A stretch of 64,000 nucleotides of DNA, taken from NCBI GenBank assembly GCA_024699855.1, contig JAMPIQ010000002.1, positions 2,852,001-2,916,000 of the forward strand, read 5' to 3'. Of the stretch, positions 25,696 through 36,185 are shown piece after piece. Source of the DNA: Aphelenchoides besseyi. Lineage: Eukaryota; Nematoda; Chromadorea; Rhabditida; Aphelenchoididae. A program made the translations under genes and the position numbers. The notes beneath the pieces are model-generated. The model worked only from the letters and a program-made list of their open reading frames with translations. It was not told where the DNA came from and searched no databases. Every line of letters begins with the position of its first letter. The stretch's first letter is position 1.

Positions 25696-26989
25696 ATGGG
25701 AAAAGTGAGTGTTGAAATTACATCTACAAACGTTCGTCGATTTCAGATCAAGGAGACGTTTCTTAATTTCAAAGAACGTTTGGTGGCACCGCCGACTTCG
25801 GTTGTTCAGTCTGATGAGGTCGAGGAGCGGCCGTACAATCTCTCCGGTCAGTTCGGAAAAGAAGGCCGTTGGTTAGTTCTGGCGCCGTTGGACAGTGCGA
25901 TTGGTCGTGAAGACATCGACTGTTACGAGATCATGGATACTACAAGACCGGAGAAACGTTGCTACGGGATTATTGCATCGACTTACGGTCATTACAAACA
26001 CAATCGTCTTGTTGTTCACAAATTCATTCACTTGATGCAGAAGATGTCCGAGCGATCGAAGCATTTTCCGCAGCTTTTGGAATGCGGTCAATTGGGCGAT
26101 AGTGGAGTTTGTTTTGTTGTTTGATGTCCCTGTAATCAAACGGTTTAGTTGGTTTACGGTCAAGATGGAGCGATGATCGAAGAAACGAAAATTGAGGTCG
26201 TTGATCGTCCGTTCGCCATTTACTCTCATAGCGCAATTCCGTTGGCTTCATTATTGAGTTTTTCAGATCAAGGGTAAGAAGCTAATCCTCTTTATTTGAT
26301 TCTTTTTAGTTTCATTCCAATTCCCATTGCTTTGGCTGCTGGACAAGGAATGGTACGTGCTCTTGCGGCTCTACATCGTGCAGGTTTTATTCATCGCGGT
26401 GTTTCTCCACATTCTTTCGGCCATCAACTCCCGGCGTCTGTTGCCAATCTTCAGCACTTCATTGTTTGTCTCGATTTTGCCCTATGCATTCCTTTTCCTA
26501 CAAAGTAATTTTGTTTGAACATTCAATTGAGCGTGATTTGCAGGCCTCGTCGTTTTTTGCCGTTTGTTGGAGTTCCTCGCTACTGTTCACCAAGAGCAGA
26601 ATCCGGACGTGAAACAGGACCCTCAGACGACATTTTGAGTGTCATTTACGTGGTTGCCGAGTTCATTGCTGGACGGTAAATAGACCTGAATGTACGGTCA
26701 TGTTTTGGATTTCAGTTTACCTTGGCGTGCAATCAAAACTCTTCCGGGAATTGCTGAATTCAAACTCCACTTCTCAAAGTCGCGTGTTTTTGCTCAAATG
26801 CCCCGAGAAATTCGCTTGTTATATCGGTACTATAATCGACGGGACAGTTGATCTCACAGTTTCAGTTTGATGTTGGAGACTCAAAGTCCCACGCCGTTGG
26901 AGTACCGACCGATCATTGATTTGTTTCAAGGAGCTCTGAATCGCTATGCGCCACTAGTCGAACGAGTTCCGCATTTTCTGGCTTCGTGA
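25696..26989 (+). CDS. CK1/TTBK-like pseudokinase
   Basis: Exons 25696-25704, 25747-26115 (or to 26106, an alternative donor nine bases earlier), 26149-26273, 26310-26504, 26544-26675, 26716-26826, 26860-26989; about 356 residues. The C-lobe follows the TTBK/CK1 pattern: LHRAGFIHRGVSPHSF replaces HRDIKPxNF (residues 196-204), LDFAL replaces DFG, then FVGVPRYCSPRAESGRE (the FVGTxRYASxxAHxxxE segment), SDDILSVIYVVAEFIAG and LPW. The catalytic Asp of HRD is Gly198 and the Gly of DFG is Ala225, so phosphotransfer is unlikely. Nematodes have large lineage-specific expansions of this family, many tied to sperm. The first coding exon has only three codons (MGK). Confidence 0.85.
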
Positions 26990-27408
26990 TGTGAATCATT
27001 TTGTTTGTATTATAAATTAAGAAGCCGGATCTTTTATCGAAGTCCTGTTTCCCTTAGGCCTTGGGTATACTTTTGAAAAAATATAACCTGTTCGCCGGTT
27101 CCTTTGTTCGCTGAAAAGTTGTTCGCTCTATAATCGCGACATTTACAAACAAACAAGTTGCATTTTTTAATAAAATTTTTAATTAAAATTTTATGTAGAT
27201 AGTTTTGTAGATTAAACTACGGGGATTCAGAAAATGTACACTTTTTATATGTTTGAATTAATTTTGTGAGAGAAAAAGCTGTTCGTCGATAATCTTGACT
27301 AATATTTGACAGTATATCAGTGGAAAACATTTGCACTCCTTGTGGCCTTTCGTTGGCGTCCGTTTGCTAGATCTTATTGACGATTTCATTTCATTATAAT
27401 TTACTAAA

Positions 27409-27570
27409 ATGACGGGCGAATGGTGTGATGAACAAAAAGAAACTCTCGTTGATGTCGTTCAGTCGTATCCCATTCTTTGGGATTCTAATCACGCGGATTG
27501 GAAATCAACAACAAAAAATGATGCTTGGACGTTAGTTGCTGACGAGTTGAACAATATGAGCAATGAGTAA
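27409..27570 (+). pseudogene. MADF-domain protein, 5' part (Harbinger ORF)
   Basis: 53 codons starting MTGEWCDEQKETLVDVVQSY. It has the MADF spacing Leu-Ile/Val-x5-P-x-LWD, then a Lys/Thr stretch and AWTLVADELN. In Harbinger elements the Myb/MADF-like protein helps the transposase reach DNA and nucleus. It stops abruptly at the internal deletion, where a full domain would run about 30 residues longer. Confidence 0.7.
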
Positions 27571-27575
27571 TTGTT

Positions 27576-27929
27576 TTACCTTAAAAATATTGCTAATCGT
27601 TCTTTGGAGCTTAACGGATGTCGGTGTGTGGAAGCGTGCGTCAATTCTGGTTGAAGTAAACTATGCAAACTGTCAAATTGCAATCTAGTAAAACGACAAA
27701 AAGTTCGAAAATTTTCTGCATTGTCCGAGGAATAATATTTCCAGAATATTTCACAACGTTGTTTGATATTATCTAGATTAACTGATCGCATGTACGATGA
27801 TCGTTCTCGGGTTCTTCGTATCCATCGGTTTAAATAGAGTAATAGAAAAACTGTCGAAAATTGAACATATTTAAATGAAATTTCTAACCCGAAATTGAAT
27901 ATTTTTCGGCGTTGTTCGCTGGCGAACAT
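27576..27929 (-). pseudogene. Harbinger transposase (HARBI1-like), N-terminal fragment
   Basis: Minus-strand frame containing LNRWIRRTRERSSYM, a run with FRTFCRFTRLQFDSLHSLL, then HRHPLSSKERLAIFLR. This matches the N-terminal region of HARBI1-type nucleases (the RxWVxxxxxRR and F-RM-x-F-LL segments and the p[LI]SxxERLAxxLR helix). Everything after that helix, including all catalytic acids, is absent. Confidence 0.7.
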
Positions 27930-27975
27930 GTTCGCTCAAACCGACGAACAACGAACAAGTATAACCACGGCCTTA

Positions 27976-28495
27976 TTGTTCCTTGCAACGTGATCAGCCG
28001 GAACCCTTGTGAACGGTGCCCGCTTAACTTTCTCGAATGGAATTTGCGGGGAATTAAAATTGAGAGCTGCTATCAAATTTGAGTTAAACTGACGACTATC
28101 GAGTTCACAACGTTCGACGTCAGCAAACTTCCATTCAAATTGTTTTGCGAAAATTGAAATTGGCGGCTGATAAGAGATGTAGTGAGCGTAGGAGCGAAGG
28201 TGTGAAGAATTTTTATTGTCTTTTTAATTTCCGTCAACTCAATTTTCTTTTGAGTGTTAACCGACGTTTTAACGGCAAGAACTTTGATTGAGAACGTAGC
28301 TTCGAAAAGAACAACAACAAGGCGGCTCTTCCGTACCCCCGCATTCATCGATGACGACAATCCAATTGATCGATAAGAGGCGAAGGTCAAGGGGACCGTT
28401 CATTTTAAGGCGCTTCAGAATCGTCAGGACATTGAAAACTCTGAACGTGAGATCGTGCTCAAGACGCACCTTCTCGATTTTGCGTTTCTCGCAAA
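27976..28495. other. Intergenic, 5' flank of lectin gene
   Basis: About 0.5 kb with only antiparallel short frames. No promoter element stands out. Confidence 0.45.
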
Positions 28496-30985
28496 ATGCG
28501 CCCACGTTCTACGACTACCGTAAACTGGCAATTCGTGTTGTCGTTCATTGCTCTTATCGTAACGTCCGGTGAATCGGCAAAATGTCCGATACGTTCCATT
28601 CGTGGATTTCCCGACGATCTGACCGCTCCATGCTATTTGTTCGAAGTAAGTAGATGATCTACGATATTCGAGTTAGCTCTTCTTTGCAGCGTTTTCCAAC
28701 CAAATTCGTGACAGGTAAGTGATTGGTCGACAACTTCCCATTTGGCTATCTGTTAGTCATTTACATTTCTTTTGTCAGAAGTCGAATTCTTTTCACTTGC
28801 ACTTAAGAACTTAGTTGACAGCCAATTTTAGCCGAACGAATGTGTCGGGAATACGGCGGCCATTTGACTTCGATTGTCGACGATTTTGTCAATGCATTTG
28901 TTGCTCGTAAGTCTTTGGAATTTTAAGCGTTTGAACAAACAAAACGATCATTGAGTTTCGTTTCACAATTTGATTTTCATCGATTGCAGAGGGAGGCGTT
29001 GAGGCCTTCGAAATCATGACCGTCACGAACTTTTGGATCGGAGCTCATGATTTGCATAATCAAAGTCACTTCGAGTGGATTGATGACAGTAACATGACGT
29101 ACACAAATTGGGATAAAAGTAAGTACATGATGATAACAAATCAACGCCCAAGTTGTAAAAATTTGATTGCACGAAGTCGTGTAAGCGTCGTGTAAACAGC
29201 GAATTCGAATAGAACGACTGTGAATAAGATATTTCATTTTAAGATCAACCAGAAAGTAAACCGAATACAACTCATCGATGTGTGTCCGTCGAATTGAACG
29301 AAGGCTGGTGGCACACGAGCAGCTGCTACGACCGGAAACCATACGTCTGTGAGCTGATCCCGGGTGAATCGAGTAATTCGACTACTTCCGCCTCACCTAC
29401 GACAAGACAGACATCTCTTGCGACGACCTCAACTCAAGAAATCGTAACATCGGAACGAATAAGCACTCGTCAATCTTCAACGACCGAATTCGTTGCGCCA
29501 ATCACTTCTGCTGCACCTTCTACTCAAACAGAGACCGACAAAACTACACGAGATTGGTTGCTGAATACTACTACCACCATTGAATTGTCGACAACAACGT
29601 ATGAAACGCCCACCACTTCACACTTTATTGTTCAAACGACTTCTATCGATTTGACAACTTCAGACGAACATCTGACATCTCGCCTTCAAACTACCGAGTT
29701 GCCACAAACAAACATTTCAACAACAGTTGAAGGAACAACTATCGGACTTGTCACATTGTTTCCTGTTGAAACCGAAAGTCCATCAACAATTGAAGTTTCA
29801 CCATCGACTAACAGTACAATTGAACCATCTTTTTCAACGTCATCAATTATTTCGACGACCGATGGCTTCAAATTGACAACAACTGAGGAACAAACGACAC
29901 CAACTGATCATCAAAGCATTTCAACTCTCACACCGATAGTAACCGACCAACCGTCAACTCTTGCATCTACTGATTCAACTACCGATGCAGAAAGTACAAG
30001 CCCAAAAATCATTGTTGTATCAACAAGTGAGCCAACTCAAGATGTTACAACCTCGTTGTCGCATTCAACTTCTGAAACCAATCAGCCTTCTACGTCTACT
30101 AACCTTCCAACAACCCAAACAGATTTTCAAACTACAAACCAACTTGTAACAACAACCGAAAATCCAACAGATACAACAAGCGAACTGAAAACAACCGTTG
30201 CACTTACGACTCTCGCTGAAACAACTAAAGCAGTGGAAACAACTCAGCGGCCAACCACGCAGCCAACTTCTACATCGACAAGCACAACGTAATAACATAG
30301 AAATTAATTCATTTGATGTTGTTTAGCACTTCAACTGTCGCTCCAACCACTACCCAACCAAAATATATCTACCCGTGTCCATCAAGAGATTGGCACTATC
30401 GAAAACAAAACAACAAGGTAAAATAATAACAAACTGAAGTTTATCAACTGTTTTAGTGTTATTACGTGGCGAAGTCAAGCGGTTGGCTAAACGATAAATT
30501 GGCAAGTGAATTCATGGGAGCTGAGTTAGCATCCATTCACAGCAAAGAAGAAGGATATTCGATTAAAAGTAATCTTACTTTTACAACCATAAAAATTACC
30601 TGCTCTAGATTATGTCTTCAATGCGGCAGAAACAAAAGGAAAACATGATGTTACAATAGGATTGTATGAAAGCTTTGCGAAAAATGGATCACGAGTTTGG
30701 CGTTGGACTGATGGATCGCCGTTGGATTTCACAAATTGGGACAAGGGATGGCCAAAGAAAGCATCGGGCAATGAACTTCGCTGTGGTGTCTTCTTCACTA
30801 ACACAAAATCATCAAGCAAAAAAGGCATGTGGCATCACGTTTCGTGCAACAGTATTCAAGCACAAGCCGTCTGGTCTCGAGATGCTGATTTCTCACATCC
30901 CGCACCCGTAGAGTTTCCAGACGTCATAGATAGTCAACAGCAATCGCGTAATCCAACTCGTGCTGAACGTTCTCAATTCGACTGA
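28496..30985 (+). CDS. Secreted protein with two C-type lectin domains and a mucin-like linker
   Basis: Exons 28496-28645, 28690-28714, 28832-28906, 28990-29118, 29244-30288, 30327-30417, 30457-30568, 30609-30985; 667 residues. The signal peptide includes WQFVLSFIALIVTSGESA. CTLD1 spans about residues 38-170: CYLF, CREYGGHLTSI, FWIGAHDLHNQSHFEWID, NWD, CV, GWWHTSSC, YVCEL. About 310 residues rich in Thr/Ser, nearly all on one 1045-base exon, follow as a likely O-glycosylated stalk. CTLD2 reads CPSRDWHYR, CYYVAK, LASIHSKEEG, VWRWTDGSPLDFTNWDKGWP, ELRCGVFF, WHHVSCN. Neither domain shows a clean EPN/QPD sugar-binding triplet, so calcium-dependent binding is uncertain. Nematode clec proteins of this type often act in surface or immune roles. 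Confidence 0.88.
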
Positions 30986-31229
30986 AACCGAGAGTTTGGA
31001 TCGAGATAACATTTGATAAACAGATTGTTGCACGGGTTCCATTGCTTTAATGTATAAACCAGAAGTTAATTGACTTTTATTTTAAAATTTAAGCACCAAA
31101 TTATGATTAAATGAGACCGTCAATGGCATCGAGAGCTTAGATCATGGTTTTAAGTCGAACGTCTTCGGGCGCAAAATTCTTGAGGTTCCGAATAAGAATG
31201 ACCGGAAACGAAGATACCAACATCCAATT

Positions 31230-31965
31230 TCTTAAAATCAATGTCATTGTTCACTTCATCCAAGTTGATTTACTTGGATTAAAAGCATAACTCGAAAAGT
31301 CCGAAACGTCCGCTTCGGCAAGTGCTGAATTATCAAGGGAAAACGGCCGGTAACGTCAGTCGGATGTGAACGAAGAAGAACATAGGCGACATCACTCATA
31401 ATATCCGGCTTTCGACATGTAGCAACCACTTCAATTCCATCTGATTGCTTTAGCATCTTCATAGACGCAGTATATACAGCAGTACGCGGCCATAACAAAT
31501 TAGCAGCAATTCCGTAACATCTGAACTCTTCGGCTATTTCCGAGATTAATTGCGACATTCCGTACTTCGTATTGTGTCCACCCAATGATGCTTAAACCAC
31601 TGGCTAAGCAAACTTATTGGTGGACTTACGTTCAAAATGTGGGAATGAGAACTGTTTTTCAAGTAAGGTAGAGCAGCACAAGTCAACAAGAAAGTATCGC
31701 GAACGTTGCACTGGTACATCAAATCAAAACGTTTAGTGTTTGTTGTTTCAGTGCTTGTCAATGAGATAGTTGTTGCGTTGTTTATCAGAATATCCAGTCC
31801 ACCAAAATGTTTCACTGCCGCTTGAATGGCTTTTTCAATCGTTTCTTCGCTTCTCAAATCCATTAAAACGGGAAGACAGTTGTCGCCTTCAGATTCGATT
31901 TCTTTTGCAGCCGAATAGATGCGGATTAAACTACTTGTCTCAATCAAGACTGCACGGGTTCTTTC
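31230..31965 (-). pseudogene. HSDL2-like short-chain dehydrogenase pseudogene
   Basis: Minus-strand coding similar to hydroxysteroid dehydrogenase-like 2: IYSAAKEIESEGDNCLPV, HFGGLDILINNATTISL, HILNVSPP, a KYGMSQ catalytic stretch, then NLLWPRTAVYTASM and CRKPDIMSDVAY. The N-terminal Rossmann GxxxGxG part is missing; upstream sequence gives no substitute. One frameshift lies between WFKHH and the KYGM segment (around 31585). Another comes after VTGRF (around 31335), beyond which DNSALAEADVSDFSSYAFNP in another frame matches the family C-terminus. With a missing start and at least two frameshifts it is very probably dead. Active-site Asn, Ser and Tyr-x3-Lys positions are only partly preserved. 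Confidence 0.75.
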
Positions 31966-33322
31966 TATATAACCAACACCTCAAGTTGACGGATATTCAA
32001 TTGCCATACGCAGAATTTATGCAAAAAAAGCTTTCAGGATAATTATCAATCTTCGATGTATCACGAAGCCGTCCTTCAAACTTTGAGAACAGAAAACGTT
32101 CATCGAGATGGAACGCACAGCTAGTCTCGTAGCGTCAAGCCAAAAACTGAGATGCTTTGGAAATTTGCATATTTCGTTTAAAATGAGCGGTCTTTCGTTT
32201 CTTCGTCAGTATCCTCGTTTTCTCTCCTGTTGACGGTGAGCAGCGATGAGTGAATGTAAATGAAAGTTTTGACCTCTCGAGAAATCTCGTTAAATCAACT
32301 CGAAACTACCCCCCATTTGCAAGTCGTCGAGCTCGGCCCTACTATGCAAATTTCTTCGGGTATAAAAGGGAAGGGTTTCCGCGGCTTCTCGTCATTCTTA
32401 AGCCCAACCAAAACTTTGTTCCATTATCGTCAAATAAACGCCTTTTACGAGAGATCGGTCAAGTTTAAGAACGTGAGTTTACTTCCTTTTTTCATTTGTG
32501 CTGTTTGTTTTAGGGACACTGACGTTCTTCTGTGCTCTACAAGAAGATTAAAGCGTTTAAACGGTACAAAAAAACCGTCCAGGATTTCGGAAAGATGGTT
32601 AAACGATATCACATTCCATGCAAAAATAATGTCGTCAGTTTGTAATTTTTTAACGGATAAAATGTTCACTTTCAAGAGACAACGACCGCAAAAGGTGCAT
32701 TTTTTCGAAAAAGAGATTTTATGTTCAGAATTTTATTTGGGATTTGGAATCTGGAGTAAATTATTGAGCCTGTGTATTTTTCCTCGAACTCATAGTGGCG
32801 AGAATTACTTTATTGCGGTGTGGTTGAGTTATGAGGGTGAGAGAAAATCACCACCATGGAATGAAAATAAAGAAGACAGTCGCTAGAACTCAGAAGACTG
32901 TTAATTTGGAATATCGACTTTGAAGAACATCACTGGACACAGAGCACGAAAATCTTTGTATGGTCCTTGAACTTGAAAACGACTTATCGATGCAATTGTG
33001 TGCATTCAATTACTCTTTTCTTTGTTGTTTTGAAAATTAACTTAATTCCATCGGACAATATGTTTACGCTGTTAATGTTAATAGCCATCGAATGTGAGTT
33101 TAATGGTTTTTTTCCATTCTGCGGTTTTACGAACGTTTATTCAGCTCAATAGATTACTGTCTCGGAAACGACGTTTGTATCTTGACTTACTGGGCAACTT
33201 GCTTTCTACATAGTCAAGTAGTTGATGATCGAATTCAGCTCGTCTTAGGATCGCCAACCACGCACAGTCGAACAATGAATCCGGTTGACTAGAAAGAAGT
33301 TTTTTTGATGGAATACATTAGC
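31966..33322. other. Intergenic with a promoter-like cluster
   Basis: No supportable coding region. A 208-codon frame at 32260-32886 starts upstream of the TATA-like box and has no domain, so I do not call it. The notable content is the octamer/TATA cluster listed separately. Confidence 0.45.
32163..32368 (+). promoter_or_regulatory. Octamer pair plus TATA box
   Basis: ATTTGCAT at 32163-32170 and its reverse complement ATGCAAAT at 32344-32351 flank 170 bp. TATAAAAG follows ten bases after the second octamer (32361-32368). Octamer plus TATA is typical of histone or snRNA promoters in animals. No histone or known small-RNA gene follows within the next kilobase that I can recognise, so the transcript it would drive is unknown. 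Confidence 0.4.
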
Positions 33323-34595
33323 TTACTTTACGACCAATCGATAAACTTTTCTCCACTTGTCGTTTGCGTTACTAGTACTCACAATCAACGTTTTCTCTCC
33401 ATCACTGTGTATTTTCAATCCATTACCATTTTGAAAGCGGTCAATAAACACAAGGCCCGTCGCCTTTCGCTCCATGGTATCCAGATCCAGAGTAAAGAGT
33501 TTGCCTTTAGTCTTCTTAAGATGTGTTGTGTAAATCATTCGACCAACTACCGTGGTGGATCCAGTGAAATTGGGCTGAAAAGTGAATAAATGAAGGGTAA
33601 TTTTAAGGACTTACATAGCTGGAGATGTCGACGTTCTTCTCATCGCTAATTGACAAATGAACAACTTCGTGCGTAGCAATAGAGAATCTAATGAGTTTGT
33701 TCATGTTAATAGTATTAGATTGGGGTCTTGTTCCATAGCCATACAAGTAGCCGTTAATGTAGAAAATATGTCTCATAACGGGTAGATAAATCGGTTCGGA
33801 CACTTGGATTTCATCGTCAGTTCCAATTGTGACCGTTTGATAGTGATGAACATAATGGCGCCACCTTATAGCCACGACAAAAACCCGAGATTCTGTGTTT
33901 GAGTTTTCCAGTTCACCAAAAATATCGGAGTTGCTATACAAAAAGCTATTTGAGACGGAACTTTTGATTTCATATTGGTAGTTGGAGAGATCTAGTTTTG
34001 CAACACCAATGTGAACGCCGCTGTTGCCGCGATAAAATACGATCATTGAGTTTGTGCTCAGTGGGAAAACTGCGATCATATAGACCGCGTAATAATCACT
34101 CGTGATGATTTGGGTTGACGGATTGATCTCAAGTTTGCTGAAATGTGAGTTGTGTCAATTGAAGGTCTCCAACTCTCACATCGATTTCCAATGGAACAGA
34201 TCGACCAAAAAGATTTTTAATCCTTCGAACATAATCAGATGTTGTCCATCAATTGAGAACTTTGAAGAACCACCGGAGTGTCTAAATTCTGGTTTTAAGA
34301 TTCAAATGGCGAACAAAAGATTTTAGTTCTTGCATTTCATTGCTCTAAATTCATTTACCTACCTGTCAACATCAGCAATTTTACCTAAATAAAAACGTTG
34401 GGTGTAAGTGAATGCATCAGTTTGGAATTTGGACGGTGAACCGCTCAATTTGAACTCTTCGTGCCATTTTTGAAGTGTTAGTAGATCTACACATTGCGGT
34501 CCAAATTTCGATTTCAGTCGTTCGAATGCTGCAAATTCCGAATCGCCGTTTTGGAAATACTCGTAGGCTGTAGCTCGTAATTGAAGTTGTCTCAT
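33323..34595 (-). CDS. Unfamiliar protein with mariner-type HTH-like N-terminus
   Basis: Exons 34363-34595, 34180-34281, 33615-34137, 33323-33574; 369 residues, every junction in phase. The first about 55 residues (AYEYFQNGDSEFAAFERL, then KFGPQCVDLLTLQKW and HEEF) resemble the HTH found at the start of mariner transposases and of a nematode family of host proteins. The rest alternates hydrophobic strands and polar turns with recurrent patterns such as NSMIVFYRG, YINGYLYGYG and KLIRFSIATHEV, which suggests a beta-propeller-like fold. Function unknown. A Tc1-like element is inserted about 190 bp upstream of its start. The domain assignments are inference. Confidence 0.65.
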
Positions 34596-34788
34596 GACTG
34601 AAGCTCAGAGGTTAAAAACGTTTGTACGTGCGAAAAGGAACGAGTGAAAGAAAGCCGTCGAATGGGAGGGCGATTTCGAAATCAAAAAGTAATTCGGGTC
34701 GTCGAGAGGACCGCAAGCAAAAAGAAAGACCATCAGTGAGTCATCACACGCACTGAATTTAGCGCTTTCCACCGAAAGCCACCAAATA

Positions 34789-35960
34789 CACTGGTGGACA
34801 AAAGTTTTCACCACCCACTTTTCTCGGAGATTACAGATCCAATTCGGCTCAAATTTTTACCCTGGTTTTATTAGATCGTTAACCTTTAATTTACAAAAAA
34901 AAACAACTGGTGTTGCGAAGTCCAACCGAAGCTGCAATCAAAAAATCGATTTTGGGGCGGTCAAAAGTATTCGCCACTCACTTTCAACATCGAATTTCTC
35001 CTCCTTTTGCGGCTTTTAGTTTGACCAGACGATTGGCAATTAATGAGTAGAGTCCCTTAATTGTGTCCGCCGAAAATCGGCTTGCACATTCGACGATCTT
35101 TTCAGTCAATGCGATTGAATTCGTGAACTGTCCATCGGCGTAGACAAGGTCCGATAGCAGATGCCACACATTTTCGATGATCGACAAATCGGGTGAACAT
35201 GCAAGTCACTTGACGGTAGAGACTTTCTGACGCTTCAAAAAGTCCATTACGATCTTCGCTTTGTGGATGCTGCAGTTGTCTTGGTGCCACGTTTACGGAC
35301 GTCGTCCCATTTGGCGATTGCATCACGGGATATAGACGACTTTCAAATCTTTCACATACTGCGCAGACTTGTAAGTACCGTCTATAATCTAAAAATCATA
35401 GCCAAAAGTAAGCAATTTGGTTTTGATATTGGTTGCACATACCTTAATCAAAAATTCGCCATTCGCATAGATCGCGACGAATAAGAGATGTGATGTGCCT
35501 TTTCATTTGGCGAACACTTCGGTCAGAAATCAGTCGAGGACGTCCCATTTTCTTCGGTTAAACGTTTCGTACAACTTTCCGCACCGTCACACGGTCCATT
35601 CCCATCTCACGAGCAATCGCACTAATGATTTCCCTCTCAAACAGTCGCAATATTTGAGCTCGTTGTTGCTCGCTGATCATTCTTAAAGACTGCAAACATA
35701 TTAGAGTAACTGATACTGTTGAAAAAACAACAAACCTAAAGAAGAAACGAGAGAAACCGTCAAAAACCGCGCACTGACGAAAACTTTTGACCGACCGAAA
35801 ACATTCATTCTTGTATTTTTTAAATTGTTTCTGCCTGTTAGTTTTTGATTTTGAGAGTATGATATGTACTGTATTTTGTTCATAATTAGTGAAAATTTGA
35901 GCCGAATTGGATCTGTAATCTCCGAGAAAAGTGGGTGGTGAAAACTTTTGTCCACCAGTG
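34789..35960. mobile_element. Tc1-like DNA transposon, defective
   Basis: Terminal inverted repeats of about 69 bp are identical at both ends (CACTGGTGGACAAAAGTTTT... inward to CAATTCGGCTCAAATTTT), flanked by TA on each side (34787-34788 and 35961-35962), the Tc1/mariner target site. The element is 1172 bp. The transposase reads on the minus strand but is shortened in the middle and carries several stops, so it is non-autonomous. The intact ends suggest it moved recently, possibly driven from elsewhere. Confidence 0.92.
34987..35690 (-). pseudogene. Tc1 transposase remnant
   Basis: N-terminal HTH: MISEQQRAQILRLFERE and AIAREMGMDRVTVRKVV. A TAA follows, then MGRPRLISDRSVRQMKRHI in frame (the GRPR hinge and second HTH). 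The C-terminal catalytic part gives WHQDNCSIHKAKIV and SPDLSIIENVWHLLSD, that is the second Asp and the final Glu of the DDE triad. Roughly 80 residues between the second HTH and the catalytic core are absent, and several in-frame stops occur. Confidence 0.8.
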
Positions 35961-36185
35961 TAAGCAAAAACGTCATCGAAATGTTCGATTAGCAATTGGT
36001 AAGTTCAATTAACATTTCATTAGTTTAATGAGCGGTTATTCAATAACACAAAGGCTTTTAATTCACACTAATAACTAGCTTAAAAGCCGCTTTGCGGCGG
36101 CTTCACGCTGCACATTCCAATTTCAATGCTGACAATAAAAATTGATTACTTTTTATCGTTAACTGAATATCAACGAACAGAACAT

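Larger units (their letters stand above)
27057..27972. mobile_element. PIF/Harbinger element, internally deleted
   Basis: Imperfect terminal inverted repeats, GGCCTTGGGTATACTT (left) and GGCCGTGGTTATACTT (right end read inward), are flanked on both sides by TTA (27054-27056 and 27973-27975). That is the 3-bp target duplication typical of PIF/Harbinger. Inside are the two genes characteristic of the superfamily in convergent orientation: a MADF-type ORF on plus and a HARBI1-like transposase N-terminus on minus. Both are cut short where they meet near 27570-27580, so the middle (catalytic DDE region and MADF C-terminus) has been lost. At 916 bp it is non-autonomous. Confidence 0.88.

Noticed and set aside
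28073..28505. Overlapping minus-strand frames before the lectin gene
   Set aside because: No domains and no transcript signals; antiparallel shadows of each other.
32260..32886. 208-codon plus frame
   Set aside because: It begins upstream of the only TATA-like box and runs through a sequence that looks like a GTGAGT...TTTTAG intron; no domain.
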